From Acanthamoeba sp. SK_2022b (Eukaryota; Discosea; Longamoebia; Acanthamoebidae): a stretch of DNA of 64,000 nucleotides. The first letter of the stretch is position 1. Every line of letters starts with the position of its first letter. The notes under the pieces are model-generated. The model worked only from the letters and a program-made list of their open reading frames with translations, was not told the DNA's origin and searched no databases. The stretch spans positions 1 to 64,000 of the forward strand of contig JANDJZ010001750.1 of NCBI GenBank assembly GCA_027943245.1, in the 5' to 3' direction. The translations under genes and the position numbers were made by a program. Positions 10,165 to 18,841 of the stretch are shown in pieces.

Positions 10165-10547
10165 TACTTCTCCTCCCGGGTGAATTTGCCATCCAATGCA
10201 CGCTGATATTCGCCATGCAAGAAATCCGTACTCATCCCAGCCTGACGTAATCGATGCTCCAGCAGCGCCATGCGTTTACTGAGTTCGACATAATCCGGAT
10301 GCTCACTGCTAATCCCTTGCAGCAAGCGAGCAACGGTCAACGCCTCTTTGCGATCTTCCAACTCCGGTGGAAGGTAACCGGCATTTTTCAGCAGACGGTA
10401 ACCGGCGCGTAGCTCAGCCGGCACCGCGCTGTCATCTTCCAGCGTCAACGGTTGGCCCTGGCCGGGCAGATTGTCGAACTCGCCTTTATCCCAACATATA
10501 ACCCCCATATCGGGAGTATTGTTCGAAAGGCAAAAAAGGCCTGCCAA
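10164..10547 (-). pseudogene. yhdN: YhdN-like DUF1992 protein, 5' end replaced
   Basis: From about residue 21 (KGEFDNLPGQGQPL) to the C-terminus this matches the DUF1992 family (ELRAGYRLLKNAGYLPPELE, LRQAGMSTDFLHGEY). The family's first ~20 residues (a helix with an AERHI-type motif before KGEF) are missing. In their place the frame runs into DNA resembling an S10-operon leader (MAGLFCLSNNTPDMGVICWD). The break lies near 10488. In E. coli yhdN directly follows rplQ, the last gene of the alpha operon, which is absent here. Function of the family is unknown. I treat it as truncated, although translation from an in-frame ATG is possible. Confidence 0.75.
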
Positions 10548-10596
10548 TCGACTGATTCGCTAAAATCAGGCTTACCAAGATTAGGTAAGCCCGCGC
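10488..10596 (-). promoter_or_regulatory. S10-operon-type leader without its operon
   Basis: Downstream of the TATAAT box the minus strand holds a series of hairpins: GCTTACC/GGTAAGC (10570-10590), CTGATT/AATCAG (10551-10568), AGGC/GCCT around an A/T-rich loop (about 10529-10543) and CTCCC/GGGGG (about 10502-10516). Location directly downstream of bfr and the hairpin series agree with the L4-regulated leader of rpsJ (S10 operon) in enterobacteria. rpsJ does not follow; the leader runs into truncated yhdN. Confidence 0.6.
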
Positions 10597-10624
10597 ATTA
10601 TACGCAAAATGGCCCAGGAAGCAA
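10597..10624 (-). promoter_or_regulatory. Ribosomal-type promoter (probable S10 promoter)
   Basis: On the minus strand TTGCTT (10619-10624), a 16-base spacer and a perfect TATAAT (10597-10602) are followed by the GC-rich discriminator GCGCGGGC typical of stringently controlled ribosomal promoters. It lies where the S10 operon promoter is expected, just after bfr. Confidence 0.65.
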
Positions 10625-10791
10625 GCCGCAGTTGGAAATATGCTCAGGAAATCGTCATTTTTGAGCGTTCAGCGGCAGTCGCGAGATGAGGACGGCTAAC
10701 AGGGTATGAATTATGCTTGGCGGGGAAGCTCCCCTGCCCCACCGTAAAAACGGTCGCCGGCAGGAGAGACGATGACGAACGGAAGACAGGC

Positions 10792-11271
10792 TTACTCTTT
10801 GCGCTCTAGAACCTGGGCCTGGGCATAGTTTTGAATACCGAGGCGAGCGATCAGATCCAGCTCGGTTTCCAGCCAGTCGATATGCTCTTCTTCATCGGCC
10901 AGGATATCGATCATCAAATCGCGGCTGACGTAATCATGAATCGAGTCGGCATAGGCGATACCTTCACGCAGGTTTTTAGCGCCTGCCAGCTCCAGCGCCA
11001 GATCGGAACGCAGCATCTCTTCAATGTCTTCGCCGATGTTCAGCTTGCCGAGATCCTGCAGGTTAGGGAGCCCTTCCAGGAACAGGATACGCTCGATGTA
11101 GCGATCGGCATGCTTCATTTCGTCGATCGACTCGTGGTATTCCTTGTCGTTGAGGCGCATTAAGCCCCAATTCTTGAACATGCGGGCGTGCAGGAAATAT
11201 TGATTGATGGCAACCAGCTCGTTGCCGAGCAGCTTGTTGAGGTGAGCAATGATCTTTTTATCGCCTTTCAT
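10792..11271 (-). CDS. bfr: Bacterioferritin
   Basis: 24-mer haem-containing iron storage protein with ferroxidase activity. 159 residues. All expected ligands are present: E18, E51, H54, E94, E127 and H130 for the di-iron site, and M52 for haem. The ATG at 11269-11271 follows a GGAG-type ribosome site; the frame upstream to 11319 is not needed. A partial bfd lies upstream. In relatives bfr is followed by rpsJ. Confidence 0.96.
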   Translation of the reverse strand: MKGDKKIIAHLNKLLGNELVAINQYFLHARMFKNWGLMRLNDKEYHESIDEMKHADRYIERILFLEGLPNLQDLGKLNIGEDIEEMLRSDLALELAGAKNLREGIAYADSIHDYVSRDLMIDILADEEEHIDWLETELDLIARLGIQNYAQAQVLERKE

Positions 11272-11344
11272 AGGTAACTCCTCCTGGCCAGTTCTAAAAG
11301 TGTAGAACCTGTAAGCCAAGAGTCAAAAATAACCTTACCCTTTG

Positions 11345-11464
11345 TTAGGCAACTTCATGCATTGGGATGATAGTTCCGCGTTCCTCCACCATAATCTGTC
11401 TTGCCTGACGAATGCACTTTCCACAATCGGTACCAATCGGCACAAGTTCACGCAGCTGCTTCAT
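11345..11464 (-). pseudogene. bfd: Bacterioferritin-associated ferredoxin, second half only
   Basis: The frame [19 protein letters not shown] to PMHEVA is the C-terminal part of Bfd, the [2Fe-2S] protein that reduces and releases iron from Bfr. Only the CGKC cysteine pair is present. The N-terminal region with the other two cluster ligands (the CLC motif) is gone, replaced by the end of tusB. Only about 39 of ~64 codons remain, so no cluster could form. In relatives tufA and the rest of the str operon lie upstream of bfd. Confidence 0.85.
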
Positions 11465-11733
11465 GGTATTTGTTCGGTTAATTCAACGAAGTGATTATAG
11501 CCGACGACAGTGATTTTGTGCGAGAAATGACCAACCAATCCCCGGGCTTCCAGGTCGTCCTGCAGCGCGTAAAGGGATATGGGGGCGGCGAGCAGCAATT
11601 CAAGATGGGCGCTGCCGGCAAGGCCGGCAAGCACACCGTCCTGCAGCAGCAGCAGCGCGTCGCCCTCGGCCGTCAGGCGCAGCAGCGCAGGTAAGTCACA
11701 TTGGTTTGGCGAATGGCTCAGGGTATATAGCAT
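11461..11733 (-). CDS. tusB: Sulfur-relay protein TusB, 3' end altered
   Basis: Subunit of the TusBCD complex that passes persulfide sulfur from TusA to TusE for 2-thiolation of U34 in Lys, Glu and Gln tRNAs. The N-terminus ([20 protein letters not shown]) and middle are normal. The protein has 90 residues against about 95, and the usual C-terminal tail ending in AW is missing: after FVELTE the frame reads QIP-stop and is already within bfd-derived DNA. The junction with bfd lies around 11463-11475. Confidence 0.82.
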   Translation of the reverse strand: MLYTLSHSPNQCDLPALLRLTAEGDALLLLQDGVLAGLAGSAHLELLLAAPISLYALQDDLEARGLVGHFSHKITVVGYNHFVELTEQIP

Positions 11734-11742
11734 CAGAGGATC

Positions 11743-12102
11743 CTAAAACGTCATCACAGCGTCGTAGCCGGCCAGTTCGCGGCGCAGTTCGTCCGGCGCC
11801 AGCACCTCGGCATCCAGCACCCAATCGGTCACCTGGCTCAGCCCACGCTCCTGCAGCGAAACCTGGCACAGATAGCAGCGCTCCACGTCATACAGCGGCA
11901 GCACGCCGAAGGTGGCAATGTAATTGCGCGCCAAAATCTTTTCCGGTTGCTGGCCCGGCAACAGCTGCAATACGCCATCGCCGACAAAAAACACCCCCAA
12001 GTCTTCGCTGAGCGCCGACGTGGCGAGCAGCGCATCCAGCCCTTCCCTGCCACCGGCGGCGCCGTGCGGCCCGTGGGTGAAAACAAAAGCGACTCGTTTC
12101 AT
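11743..12102 (-). CDS. tusC: Sulfur-relay protein TusC
   Basis: Structural subunit of the TusBCD heterohexamer for tRNA 2-thiouridine synthesis. 119 residues, as in E. coli. It has the DsrF-like fold with [14 protein letters not shown] at the start. Two adjacent ATG codons exist (12105 and 12102); the second is better placed behind AGGA. The stop is 9 bases before tusB. Confidence 0.92.
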   Translation of the reverse strand: MKRVAFVFTHGPHGAAGGREGLDALLATSALSEDLGVFFVGDGVLQLLPGQQPEKILARNYIATFGVLPLYDVERCYLCQVSLQERGLSQVTDWVLDAEVLAPDELRRELAGYDAVMTF

Positions 12103-12109
12103 CATATCC

Positions 12110-12499
12110 TCAGAACTGCACCAAACGGTCGCAACTCAGCGACGCTTCGGCCAGGGAACCCAGCCCGCTCAGGGTAAAACCGGGCTGCAGGTTGGCGCTT
12201 GCCAGCCCCTGTTGCGCCGCCTCCTGCTCGTCGGTGACGCCACGGCGCAGCGCAGCAGCAACGCAGACGTTGAGCGCCACGCCGTGTTGCTGCGCCAGCT
12301 GCGCCCAGCCGCGCACCAGGTCGAACTCGTCGCTGGCCGGCGCGGTCAGCTGGTTGGCGTTCAACACCCCTTCACGGTAGAAAAAAACGCTGGAAAGCCG
12401 GTGCCCTTTCGCCAGCAAAGCCTGAGCGAACTGATAGGCGCTGCTGGCCTGCTGCGTGCCGTAAGCCGGGCCGGTGACCAACAGGCAATAATCGAGCAT
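12110..12499 (-). CDS. tusD: Sulfurtransferase TusD
   Basis: Sulfur-accepting subunit of TusBCD. 129 residues. The catalytic cysteine is in [11 protein letters not shown] (residue 79). The ATG at 12497-12499 overlaps the TGA of yheO by one base (TGATG), indicating translational coupling. The TTG one codon upstream is unnecessary. Confidence 0.93.
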   Translation of the reverse strand: MLDYCLLVTGPAYGTQQASSAYQFAQALLAKGHRLSSVFFYREGVLNANQLTAPASDEFDLVRGWAQLAQQHGVALNVCVAAALRRGVTDEQEAAQQGLASANLQPGFTLSGLGSLAEASLSCDRLVQF

Positions 12500-13221
12500 C
12501 AACGGTCGCTTCCCAACAGATCGCCGCTCTTGAACTGGCGGATGTACAGATACACGGTGTTTTTGGAGATATTCAGGCGATCCGCCACCTGGTTGATCGC
12601 ATCCTTGATGTCGAAGATGCCTTTCTCATAGAGATTGAGCACCACCTGACGATTCTTGGCGTTATTGGACACCGAGCGGTCGGCGTTCACCTCTTCGATG
12701 GTGAACTCCAGCGTCTGCGCCACCAGATCGTCGACGGAAGAAGCGAAATTCACCGACGACGGCACGTCCTGCGTGGCCGGCGGCATAAAGGTCTGCATGA
12801 TCTGCGAGAACGGCACGTCGAGGTTCATGTTGATGCACAGCAAGCCGATCACCCGCTGCTCGCGATTGCGAATGGCGATGGTCACCGACTTCATCAACAC
12901 GCCGCTCTTGGCGCGGGTAAAGTAGGCTTTCGACACGCTGCTGTCGTCGCCGGCCATGTCGTGCAGCATGCGCAGCGCCAGATCGGTGATCGGCGAGCCG
13001 ATTTTACGCCCGGTATGTTCACCGTTGGCGATGCGTACCGCAGAGCTGTTCAGGTCTTCCAGCGCGTGCAGTACGATCTCGCAGTGGCCACCGATCAACA
13101 TCGCCAGCCCGTCGACCACCGCTTCATAGGATTTCAGGATTTCATGATCCGTTTGAGTAAACGGACGTTCATTCAGCAAATCAAGTTCGCTGGCTTCGCT
13201 GGATAAAAGCGAATTCGACAT
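12499..13221 (-). CDS. yheO: YheO/DauR-type transcriptional regulator
   Basis: 240 residues from the ATG at 13219-13221. The YheO PAS-like domain (about 25-140, [19 protein letters not shown]) is followed by a C-terminal helix-turn-helix ([25 protein letters not shown]). Relatives include DauR, a repressor of D-arginine catabolism genes; the ligand here is unknown. It heads the yheO-tusDCB run as in E. coli. Confidence 0.88.
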   Translation of the reverse strand: MSNSLLSSEASELDLLNERPFTQTDHEILKSYEAVVDGLAMLIGGHCEIVLHALEDLNSSAVRIANGEHTGRKIGSPITDLALRMLHDMAGDDSSVSKAYFTRAKSGVLMKSVTIAIRNREQRVIGLLCINMNLDVPFSQIMQTFMPPATQDVPSSVNFASSVDDLVAQTLEFTIEEVNADRSVSNNAKNRQVVLNLYEKGIFDIKDAINQVADRLNISKNTVYLYIRQFKSGDLLGSDR

Positions 13222-13545
13222 CGAAGATACCACCCTCATAGATCGCCTGTGCCAGGGGGCGCAGCTAAAACCGCTCGGACCGGATCGCTGCCGTCGTCGG
13301 CACGCCGCAGCGCGGCCGGCTGAGAGCGGCATCAAACGGCACGATGACATCCGCGGGCGAGGCGGCCGGGAACAATTTTAGGTACACGCCCTAAGGGGCA
13401 GACGCATGACTGATAAATCAGAATTACTAGTCTAGCAAAGCGGCCGGAGCAAAGTCCTTGCGTTTGCGCGTGGTATTGACGTTAAGCCCGATGCCCGGCA
13501 GGCGTCAAGCGTTCAATGGAGAGAGAGGCGGCGGCTGCCGAAATG
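13222..13545. other. yheO upstream region, no gene
   Basis: About 320 bases between the yheO start and the fkpA terminator. It should contain the minus-strand promoter of yheO-tusDCB. Open frames here are read-throughs or shadows, and I see no repeat or RNA gene. Confidence 0.5.
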
Positions 13546-13575
13546 AAAACCGCCGCGGAGGGCATCCGCGGCGGT
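13546..13575 (-). terminator. fkpA terminator
   Basis: ACCGCCGCGGA (13549-13559) pairs with TCCGCGGCGGT (13565-13575), a perfect 11-bp stem with a 5-base loop. On the minus strand it is followed by TTTTCATTT. Confidence 0.85.
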
Positions 13576-13594
13576 GGCAAACAGAGCGACGATG

Positions 13595-14434
13595 TTATTT
13601 CGCTTTGGTAGCGGCTTTCGCGTCAGCCGGTTTTTCAGCTTTAGCGTCGGCTTTCGGCGCCGCTTTCACGTCCAGCAGCTCAACGTCGAAGACCAGCGTG
13701 GAGTTAGCCGGGATGCCCGGAACGCCGGTTTTACCGTAGGCCAGCGCCGGTGGGATCACCAGCTTGATTTTGCCGCCTTTCTTGATGTGCTTCAGGCCTT
13801 CGGTCCAGCCTGGGATCACGCCGTCCAGACGGAACGACAGCGGCTCGCCGCGGGTGTAGGAGTTATCGAACTCGGTACCGTCGGTCAGGGTGCCTTTGTA
13901 GTTCACTACCACGGTGTCGCTGTCTTTCGGTGCTTCACCCGCGCCCGGTTTCTCTACCTGGTACAGCAGGCCGGATTCGGTTTTCTTCACGCCTTTTTCT
14001 TTAGCGAAGCTGTCGCGGTACTTGGCGCCTTTGGTTTCGTTGTCCTTGGCGTCCTGTTCCATCTTCGCCTGAGCGGAAGCCTTCACGCGCGCTTCGAAGC
14101 CCTGCAGGGTCTTCTCGATGTCGGCATCGTTCAGCTTGCTCTTGTTGGCGAACGCGTCCTGAACGCCGGCGATCAGCTGATCTTTGTCCAGCTTGATGCC
14201 CAGCTTCTCTTGCTCTTTCAGAGAGTTGTCCATGTAACGACCGAGAGAGGCGCCCAGTGCGTAAGCCGCTTGCTCGTCGTCGTTTTTGAACTTGCCGGTG
14301 CTCGGTGCTGCTGCCGCGTCCGCTGGTTTAGCGGCTTCTGCCGGTTTGGCGGCATCGGCTGCCATGACCTGGGTCGCATTCAGAGCAAAAGCCATGGTGG
14401 TTGCCAGAAGCGTGACTTTAAACAAAGATTTCAT
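13595..14434 (-). CDS. fkpA: Periplasmic FKBP-type peptidyl-prolyl isomerase FkpA
   Basis: Prolyl cis-trans isomerase and chaperone of the periplasm. 279 residues: signal peptide cleaved after VMA|AD (about residue 25), an Ala/Pro-rich linker, a helical N-terminal dimer domain (about 45-150) and an FKBP domain (VVNYKGTLTDGTEFDNSY ... GWTEGLKHIKKGGK ... IPANSTLVFDVELL). It ends in a low-complexity Ala/Lys tail (PKADAKAEKPADAKAATKAK), longer than in E. coli. The start MKSLFKVTLL is chosen because it begins the signal peptide. It is divergent from slyX. Confidence 0.95.
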   Translation of the reverse strand: MKSLFKVTLLATTMAFALNATQVMAADAAKPAEAAKPADAAAAPSTGKFKNDDEQAAYALGASLGRYMDNSLKEQEKLGIKLDKDQLIAGVQDAFANKSKLNDADIEKTLQGFEARVKASAQAKMEQDAKDNETKGAKYRDSFAKEKGVKKTESGLLYQVEKPGAGEAPKDSDTVVVNYKGTLTDGTEFDNSYTRGEPLSFRLDGVIPGWTEGLKHIKKGGKIKLVIPPALAYGKTGVPGIPANSTLVFDVELLDVKAAPKADAKAEKPADAKAATKAK

Positions 14435-14790
14435 CCATTTCTCCAGTGTCTGAAGCAATGCCCCAAACAATCATTAGGTAAGATAACCGGGCTACTATAG
14501 CTGCCTGAAACAAAACAAAACAGTCGCACAGGTAACCAATCGAGTCAAAGTGTGACTCCCGCTTTGCCAAGAAGTTTCCCACCGCGTGCTACTCGCATGA
14601 TAAATCAGATTTTTCTTGCAGAATATTCGGCGAGGTTAGCAAAAAACGGCGTATCAGGCGCGCAACTTTTCAGCACTTTACACTGCCGATCGCAACGTTG
14701 CGCGCCGTCTGGAGAAATAGCGCGAGCAAACCCGGCGCCAGCTGTTACCATAGCGCCGAATCAGGATTTTATCGCGTCAGAGGTAGCCTC
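14435..14790. other. Divergent fkpA-slyX intergenic region
   Basis: About 355 bases without a gene. It carries the promoters for fkpA (minus; a TATAGT-like box near 14493-14498) and slyX (plus). E. coli fkpA is a sigma-E target, but I could not find a clear sigma-E consensus here. Confidence 0.4.
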
Positions 14791-15018
14791 ATGCACAACG
14801 CCGACACTCAACGCCTGCTACAGCGGCTTGAAGAACTGGAGAGCCGTCAGGCCTTCCAAGAGCTCACCATCGAAGAGCTCAACCAGACCGTCATCCAGCA
14901 TCAAATGGAAATGCTGAAGATGCGCGAACATCTGCGCATGTTGACCGACAAGCTGCGCTCGACCCAAACCTCAATGATCGCCTCGCAATCGGAAGAAACG
15001 CCTCCGCCGCACTATTGA
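14791..15018 (+). CDS. slyX: SlyX family protein
   Basis: 75 residues, a small coiled-coil protein ([24 protein letters not shown]) of unknown function, always beside slyD and fkpA in enterobacteria. The ATG at 14791 matches the family start. Here it is separated from slyD by an accessory cassette of 3.9 kb. Confidence 0.92.
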   Translation: MHNADTQRLLQRLEELESRQAFQELTIEELNQTVIQHQMEMLKMREHLRMLTDKLRSTQTSMIASQSEETPPPHY

Positions 15019-15033
15019 GGGCCCGCCATGCGT

Positions 15034-16206
15034 TTATTTCAGGCGTGCCAGCCCTGCGACGGCACGCTCGAGATACCGGCGCGGGCATCCCAGGTTGATG
15101 CGGATAAAACCGCTCCCCTGCGGGCCGAAACCGCTGCCCATCGACGGCGCCAGCTTCGCCACCGCCACCAGCGCCTGCTGCAAGTCAGCATCGTTCAAAC
15201 CCAGCGAGCGGCAATCCAGCCAGGCGAGATAGGTCCCTTCAGCCTGGGTCATCGTGCACCAGGGCGCGGCGTCCGCCAGCGCCTGCTTAAACCAACGCCG
15301 GTTCTCCGCCAGGTAGTCGAGCAGCTCATCAAGCCAGGCCGCGCCCCGTTGATAGGCCGCGGTCGCCGCCGTCATCGACAACGCGTTGAACACATCCAGC
15401 CCGTGGGCGTTCAGCCGATCGACAAACGCCTGCCGAAGCCGGGCATTGGGGATCAGGAAATTCGAAATGCGCAGCGAGGAAAGGCCGAACGTTTTGCTGG
15501 CGGACGTCGCCGCAATGACCCGCTCGCGATATTCCTCGCCCAGATGCAACACCGACGTAAACGTCTCGCCGGGCAGCAGCAGATCGGCCCAAATTTCATC
15601 GGAGATCACCGTGACGTCGTGGGCGTGGCAGAGCGCCATGAGCCGCTCCAGTTCATCACGGCGCCAGCAACGGCCGGTCGGGTTGTGCGGATTGCACAGT
15701 AACAACAGCGGCGGTTTACGCTGCGCCAGACAGGCGGCCAGCTGGTCGAAATCGATCCGGTATCCCTGCGGGGTTTCCAGCAGCGGGTTTTCAATCACCT
15801 CTCTGCCGTTCATGGTGACTATCTTGGCGAACGAGCCATAATACGGCCCCTGCACCACCACGCCATCCCCCGGCTTGCTGAGCAGTTGGATCAGCATCGC
15901 CAACCCCGGCACTACCCCTTCAATCGACGTGAACCATTCGCGCCGCAGCGGCAAGCCGTGCCGCTTGGCAAACCAGTCGATCGCCGCCTCATAGTAAGCG
16001 TCGTCGCGTTCGCTGTAGCCAAAGACGCCGTGGTCCACCCGCTGATGCAGCGCCTGCTGCACCTCCGGCGGGCACGGAAAGTCGAAATCGGACACCCACA
16101 TCGGCAACAGTTCACTGCCGTCCAGTTGCAGATAGCGGTCGATGAAGTCCCACTTCACGGAGCCGGTGTTGTGGCGATCGATGATGGCGTTGAAATGACT
16201 CGTCAT
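15034..16206 (-). CDS. PatB/MalY-type pyridoxal-phosphate C-S lyase
   Basis: 390-residue fold-type I PLP enzyme of the cystathionine beta-lyase MalY/PatB group. The start MTSHFNAIIDRHNTGSVKWD and WVSDFDFPCPPEV are typical; the PLP lysine is in SASKTFGLSSLR, and CNPHNPTGR and SDEIWADL line the cofactor site. It cleaves C-S bonds of cystathionine, cysteine or cysteine conjugates to pyruvate, ammonia and a thiol; the true substrate is unknown. Its ATG comes one base after the stop of the transporter gene (TGAcATG), so they are co-translated. Confidence 0.9.
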   Translation of the reverse strand: MTSHFNAIIDRHNTGSVKWDFIDRYLQLDGSELLPMWVSDFDFPCPPEVQQALHQRVDHGVFGYSERDDAYYEAAIDWFAKRHGLPLRREWFTSIEGVVPGLAMLIQLLSKPGDGVVVQGPYYGSFAKIVTMNGREVIENPLLETPQGYRIDFDQLAACLAQRKPPLLLLCNPHNPTGRCWRRDELERLMALCHAHDVTVISDEIWADLLLPGETFTSVLHLGEEYRERVIAATSASKTFGLSSLRISNFLIPNARLRQAFVDRLNAHGLDVFNALSMTAATAAYQRGAAWLDELLDYLAENRRWFKQALADAAPWCTMTQAEGTYLAWLDCRSLGLNDADLQQALVAVAKLAPSMGSGFGPQGSGFIRINLGCPRRYLERAVAGLARLK

Positions 16207-16207
16207 G

Positions 16208-17647
16208 TCAGGCTTCCTTACGCTGCAAGTCGTTCTGAGGTTGGAGTTTGGCGATACCGAAGCCGGTGAACCCATAAATCAGGGCGAACACCACCGCGGC
16301 ATAACATTGGATCGCCCACGGCAGCAGATCGAGGGTGCTGACCCCCAGCGTGGTGGCCATGTAAATGCCGGCGGCCGTCCACGGGATCAGCGGTTCAATG
16401 ACGGTGCCCGCATCTTCGACGGTGCGCGACAGATTTTTGTTGTCCAGCCCCATGCGTCGATAGGCCCCTTTGAACAGTTCCGCCGGGATCAGCAGCGCCA
16501 GCTTGCCGTCGCTGGTCGCGCCGGTCACCAGGATAGTGGTGGCAACGGTGGCGGCGATCAGCTGGCCGGTGGTGTGCACCACTTTCAGCAGCCGGCTGAT
16601 GATCACCGTCAGCGCGCCGGTCAGCGTCAGGGCGCCGGCGAAGGAAAAGGCGCAGAACACCAGCAGGATCGTACTCATCATCGAGAACATGCCGCCGCGG
16701 TTCAGCAGGCGCGGCACATCGGCGACGATCCCTTCGACGTTATGGCCCTGAGTGGCGAACATCGACAGATTGAAGCCGTCCATCAACGCATTCAGCCCCT
16801 GCTGCAGGCTAAAGCCCTGCAGCGCGACGCCGATGGCGATCGCCAGCGCGCAGGCGGCCAGCATGACGGGGATCACCGGCCGTTTGGTCACCGCGCCCCA
16901 CAGCACCAGCACCGGCGGCAGGATCAGCAGCAGATTGAAGTGGTACAGCCCCTCGAGCGCACCGACAATTTCGGTCACTTTTTCGGGCGTTGCCACGCTG
17001 CCCACCGCACCGGTGTGGCCGGCGATCAGGTACACCACGGCGGCCAGGATAAAACTCGGCAGCGTCGTGTACATCAGATGCTGGATATGGCTGTAGAGAT
17101 CGGTATCCGCAACGATAGCCGCGAAGTTCGTCGAATCGGACAACGGCGAAATTTTGTCGCCGAAGTAAGCGCCGGACACCACCGCCCCGGCCGCGGCGGC
17201 CAGCGGCACGTCCAGACCGGCGGCCACGCCCATCAGCGCCACGCCCACGGTGCCGGCCGCCCCCCACGAGGTGCCGGTGCACACCGAGATCACGCTGGTG
17301 ATGAAGAACGCGGCGATCAGAATGTATTGGGGGCTGATCAGCTTCAGCCCCCAATACACCATGTAAGGGATGGTGCCGCTGATCATCCAGGTGCCGATCA
17401 GGCCGCCCACGCAGATCAGGATCATGATCACCGGCATCGCCTTCGCCAGCTTGGCCACGATGGCCTCGATGATGTCGTCCCAGCGGTAGCCTTGCCACCA
17501 GGCTAACGCCGCGGCGATGGCGGCGGAAACCAGCAGCAGCGGTTCAATGCGCAGGCCAAACTGGCCATAGCCGATGATGAGCAGCAACAGCATGGCCACA
17601 ATCGGCAGCGTCGCCAGCCCAAGGTTGAGCGTTTTCTTATTATCCAT
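16208..17647 (-). CDS. NhaC-family antiporter
   Basis: 479-residue inner-membrane protein with about 11-12 hydrophobic segments and the NhaC-family core TGTSWGAAGTVGVALMG and GAYFGDKISPLSDSTN. The family includes Na+/H+ and malate/lactate-Na+ antiporters, so ion-coupled transport of a small organic ion is possible. Because it is coupled to a C-S lyase gene and preceded by a LacI-type operator, I infer uptake of the lyase's sulfur substrate or export of its product. The start MDNKKTLNLG follows AGGAG. Confidence 0.88.
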   Translation of the reverse strand: MDNKKTLNLGLATLPIVAMLLLLIIGYGQFGLRIEPLLLVSAAIAAALAWWQGYRWDDIIEAIVAKLAKAMPVIMILICVGGLIGTWMISGTIPYMVYWGLKLISPQYILIAAFFITSVISVCTGTSWGAAGTVGVALMGVAAGLDVPLAAAAGAVVSGAYFGDKISPLSDSTNFAAIVADTDLYSHIQHLMYTTLPSFILAAVVYLIAGHTGAVGSVATPEKVTEIVGALEGLYHFNLLLILPPVLVLWGAVTKRPVIPVMLAACALAIAIGVALQGFSLQQGLNALMDGFNLSMFATQGHNVEGIVADVPRLLNRGGMFSMMSTILLVFCAFSFAGALTLTGALTVIISRLLKVVHTTGQLIAATVATTILVTGATSDGKLALLIPAELFKGAYRRMGLDNKNLSRTVEDAGTVIEPLIPWTAAGIYMATTLGVSTLDLLPWAIQCYAAVVFALIYGFTGFGIAKLQPQNDLQRKEA

Positions 17648-17729
17648 ATACGGCTCCTGTTGAAGATGGGGTACTGCAACAGCGTAATGGCTTCGGTAAT
17701 TGGAGGATGTGAGCGCAGGCAACCGGCCA

Positions 17730-17743
17730 TGTAATCGGTTTCA
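17730..17743 (-). promoter_or_regulatory. Candidate GalR/LacI-type operator
   Basis: TGTAATCGGTTTCA fits the TGTAANCGNTTNCA pattern bound by GalR-like regulators. It lies between the regulator's stop and the antiporter start, where control of the antiporter-lyase pair is expected. Assigned by pattern only. Confidence 0.5.
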
Positions 17744-17769
17744 TGAGATGGCGTTGTGTGAGCCGTCTC

Positions 17770-18798
17770 TCATTCACCGCGCTTGCTTTGCTCATGCGGT
17801 TCGCCGTCGGCTACGGAGTCTCGCAGGATAAGTTCGGCCGAAAAGCGGTTGTTTCGTGGCGCGACGTCGCTGCCGCTGTGAATCTGTAGCGCCAGGCGCG
17901 CGGCACGCCGAGCCATTTTCTCGATGGGATAATGCACGGTGGTCAACGCAGGGTGGAGATACTTCGCCAGGGCAATGTCGTCAAAACCGACGATCGACAG
18001 CGCCTCAGGCAGCTGAATGTGCCGTTGGTGGCAGGTGCGCATCATGCCGGCGGCCATTACGTCGTTGAAGGTCACTGCGGCGGTGAAGCATGGGTCGCTG
18101 GCCAGCACGCGCTCGGCCGCCAGTTCGCCCCCTCGCTCGTTGAAGGGCACGCTGATGATCCAGCTGCCGGGTACCTCAATGCCGGCGGCGGCCATGGCCT
18201 TGCGGTAACCCGCTAACCGCTGCGCGCGATCGTCGATCGGCAGATCCGCCGTCACGCAGGCAATTCTCCGATGCCCCTGGCGTATGAGCAACTCGGTCGC
18301 CGTCTGCGCCGCATTGGCGTTGTCGAGCCAGATGCAACGGTTGGCGATGGCGGGCAGATAACGATTGATCAGCACCAGCGCAGGCGTGTGGGCGGCGTAG
18401 CGCAGCAGCTCCTCCTCCCCCATGCGCGTGACGTGCGCCACGATGGCTTCGCATCCCTGGTTGATGAGAAAATCGAGGCCGCTTTTTTCCAGCTCGGCCT
18501 GATGCCCGCCGCTGCACAACATCAACCGCACGCCGGCCTGCCGCGTGATGTCTTCCACGCCCCGCGCCAGGCGTGAAAAAAACGGATCGTCGAGGTTGCC
18601 GGTCAGCAATCCCAGCATATTGCCGCTTCTTTTCGCCAGCGCCAGCGCGGCGGCGTTGCGATGGTAGTTAAACTCGCGCATCGCTTTCTCGACGCGTTCG
18701 CGGGTCACCGGTTCAACATAGGCGGTATTATTGATCACCCGGCTGACGGTGGCCGTGGAAACGCCGGCGCGGCGCGCAACGTCTTTCATGGTGGCCAT
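17770..18798 (-). CDS. LacI/GalR-family regulator of the lyase cassette
   Basis: 342 residues: N-terminal helix-turn-helix (MATMKDVARRAGVSTATVSRVIN) and hinge helix (ALALAKRSG), then a periplasmic-binding-protein-like sensor domain (GLLTGNLDDPFFSRLARGVE ... IVGFDDIALAKYLHPALTTV). The ligand is unknown. It points the same way as the antiporter and lyase genes, which it probably controls through the site at 17730-17743. Confidence 0.9.
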   Translation of the reverse strand: MATMKDVARRAGVSTATVSRVINNTAYVEPVTRERVEKAMREFNYHRNAAALALAKRSGNMLGLLTGNLDDPFFSRLARGVEDITRQAGVRLMLCSGGHQAELEKSGLDFLINQGCEAIVAHVTRMGEEELLRYAAHTPALVLINRYLPAIANRCIWLDNANAAQTATELLIRQGHRRIACVTADLPIDDRAQRLAGYRKAMAAAGIEVPGSWIISVPFNERGGELAAERVLASDPCFTAAVTFNDVMAAGMMRTCHQRHIQLPEALSIVGFDDIALAKYLHPALTTVHYPIEKMARRAARLALQIHSGSDVAPRNNRFSAELILRDSVADGEPHEQSKRGE

Positions 18799-18841
18799 GG
18801 CATGTCCTGTTGTGCCGTTCGGCGCCCGGTGCGCCGCGCAT

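Noticed and set aside
10547..10600. A new short gene starting at 10547 (MAGLFCLSNN...)
   Set aside because: The first residues are read from promoter-leader-like DNA and the rest is yhdN; treated as a truncated gene.
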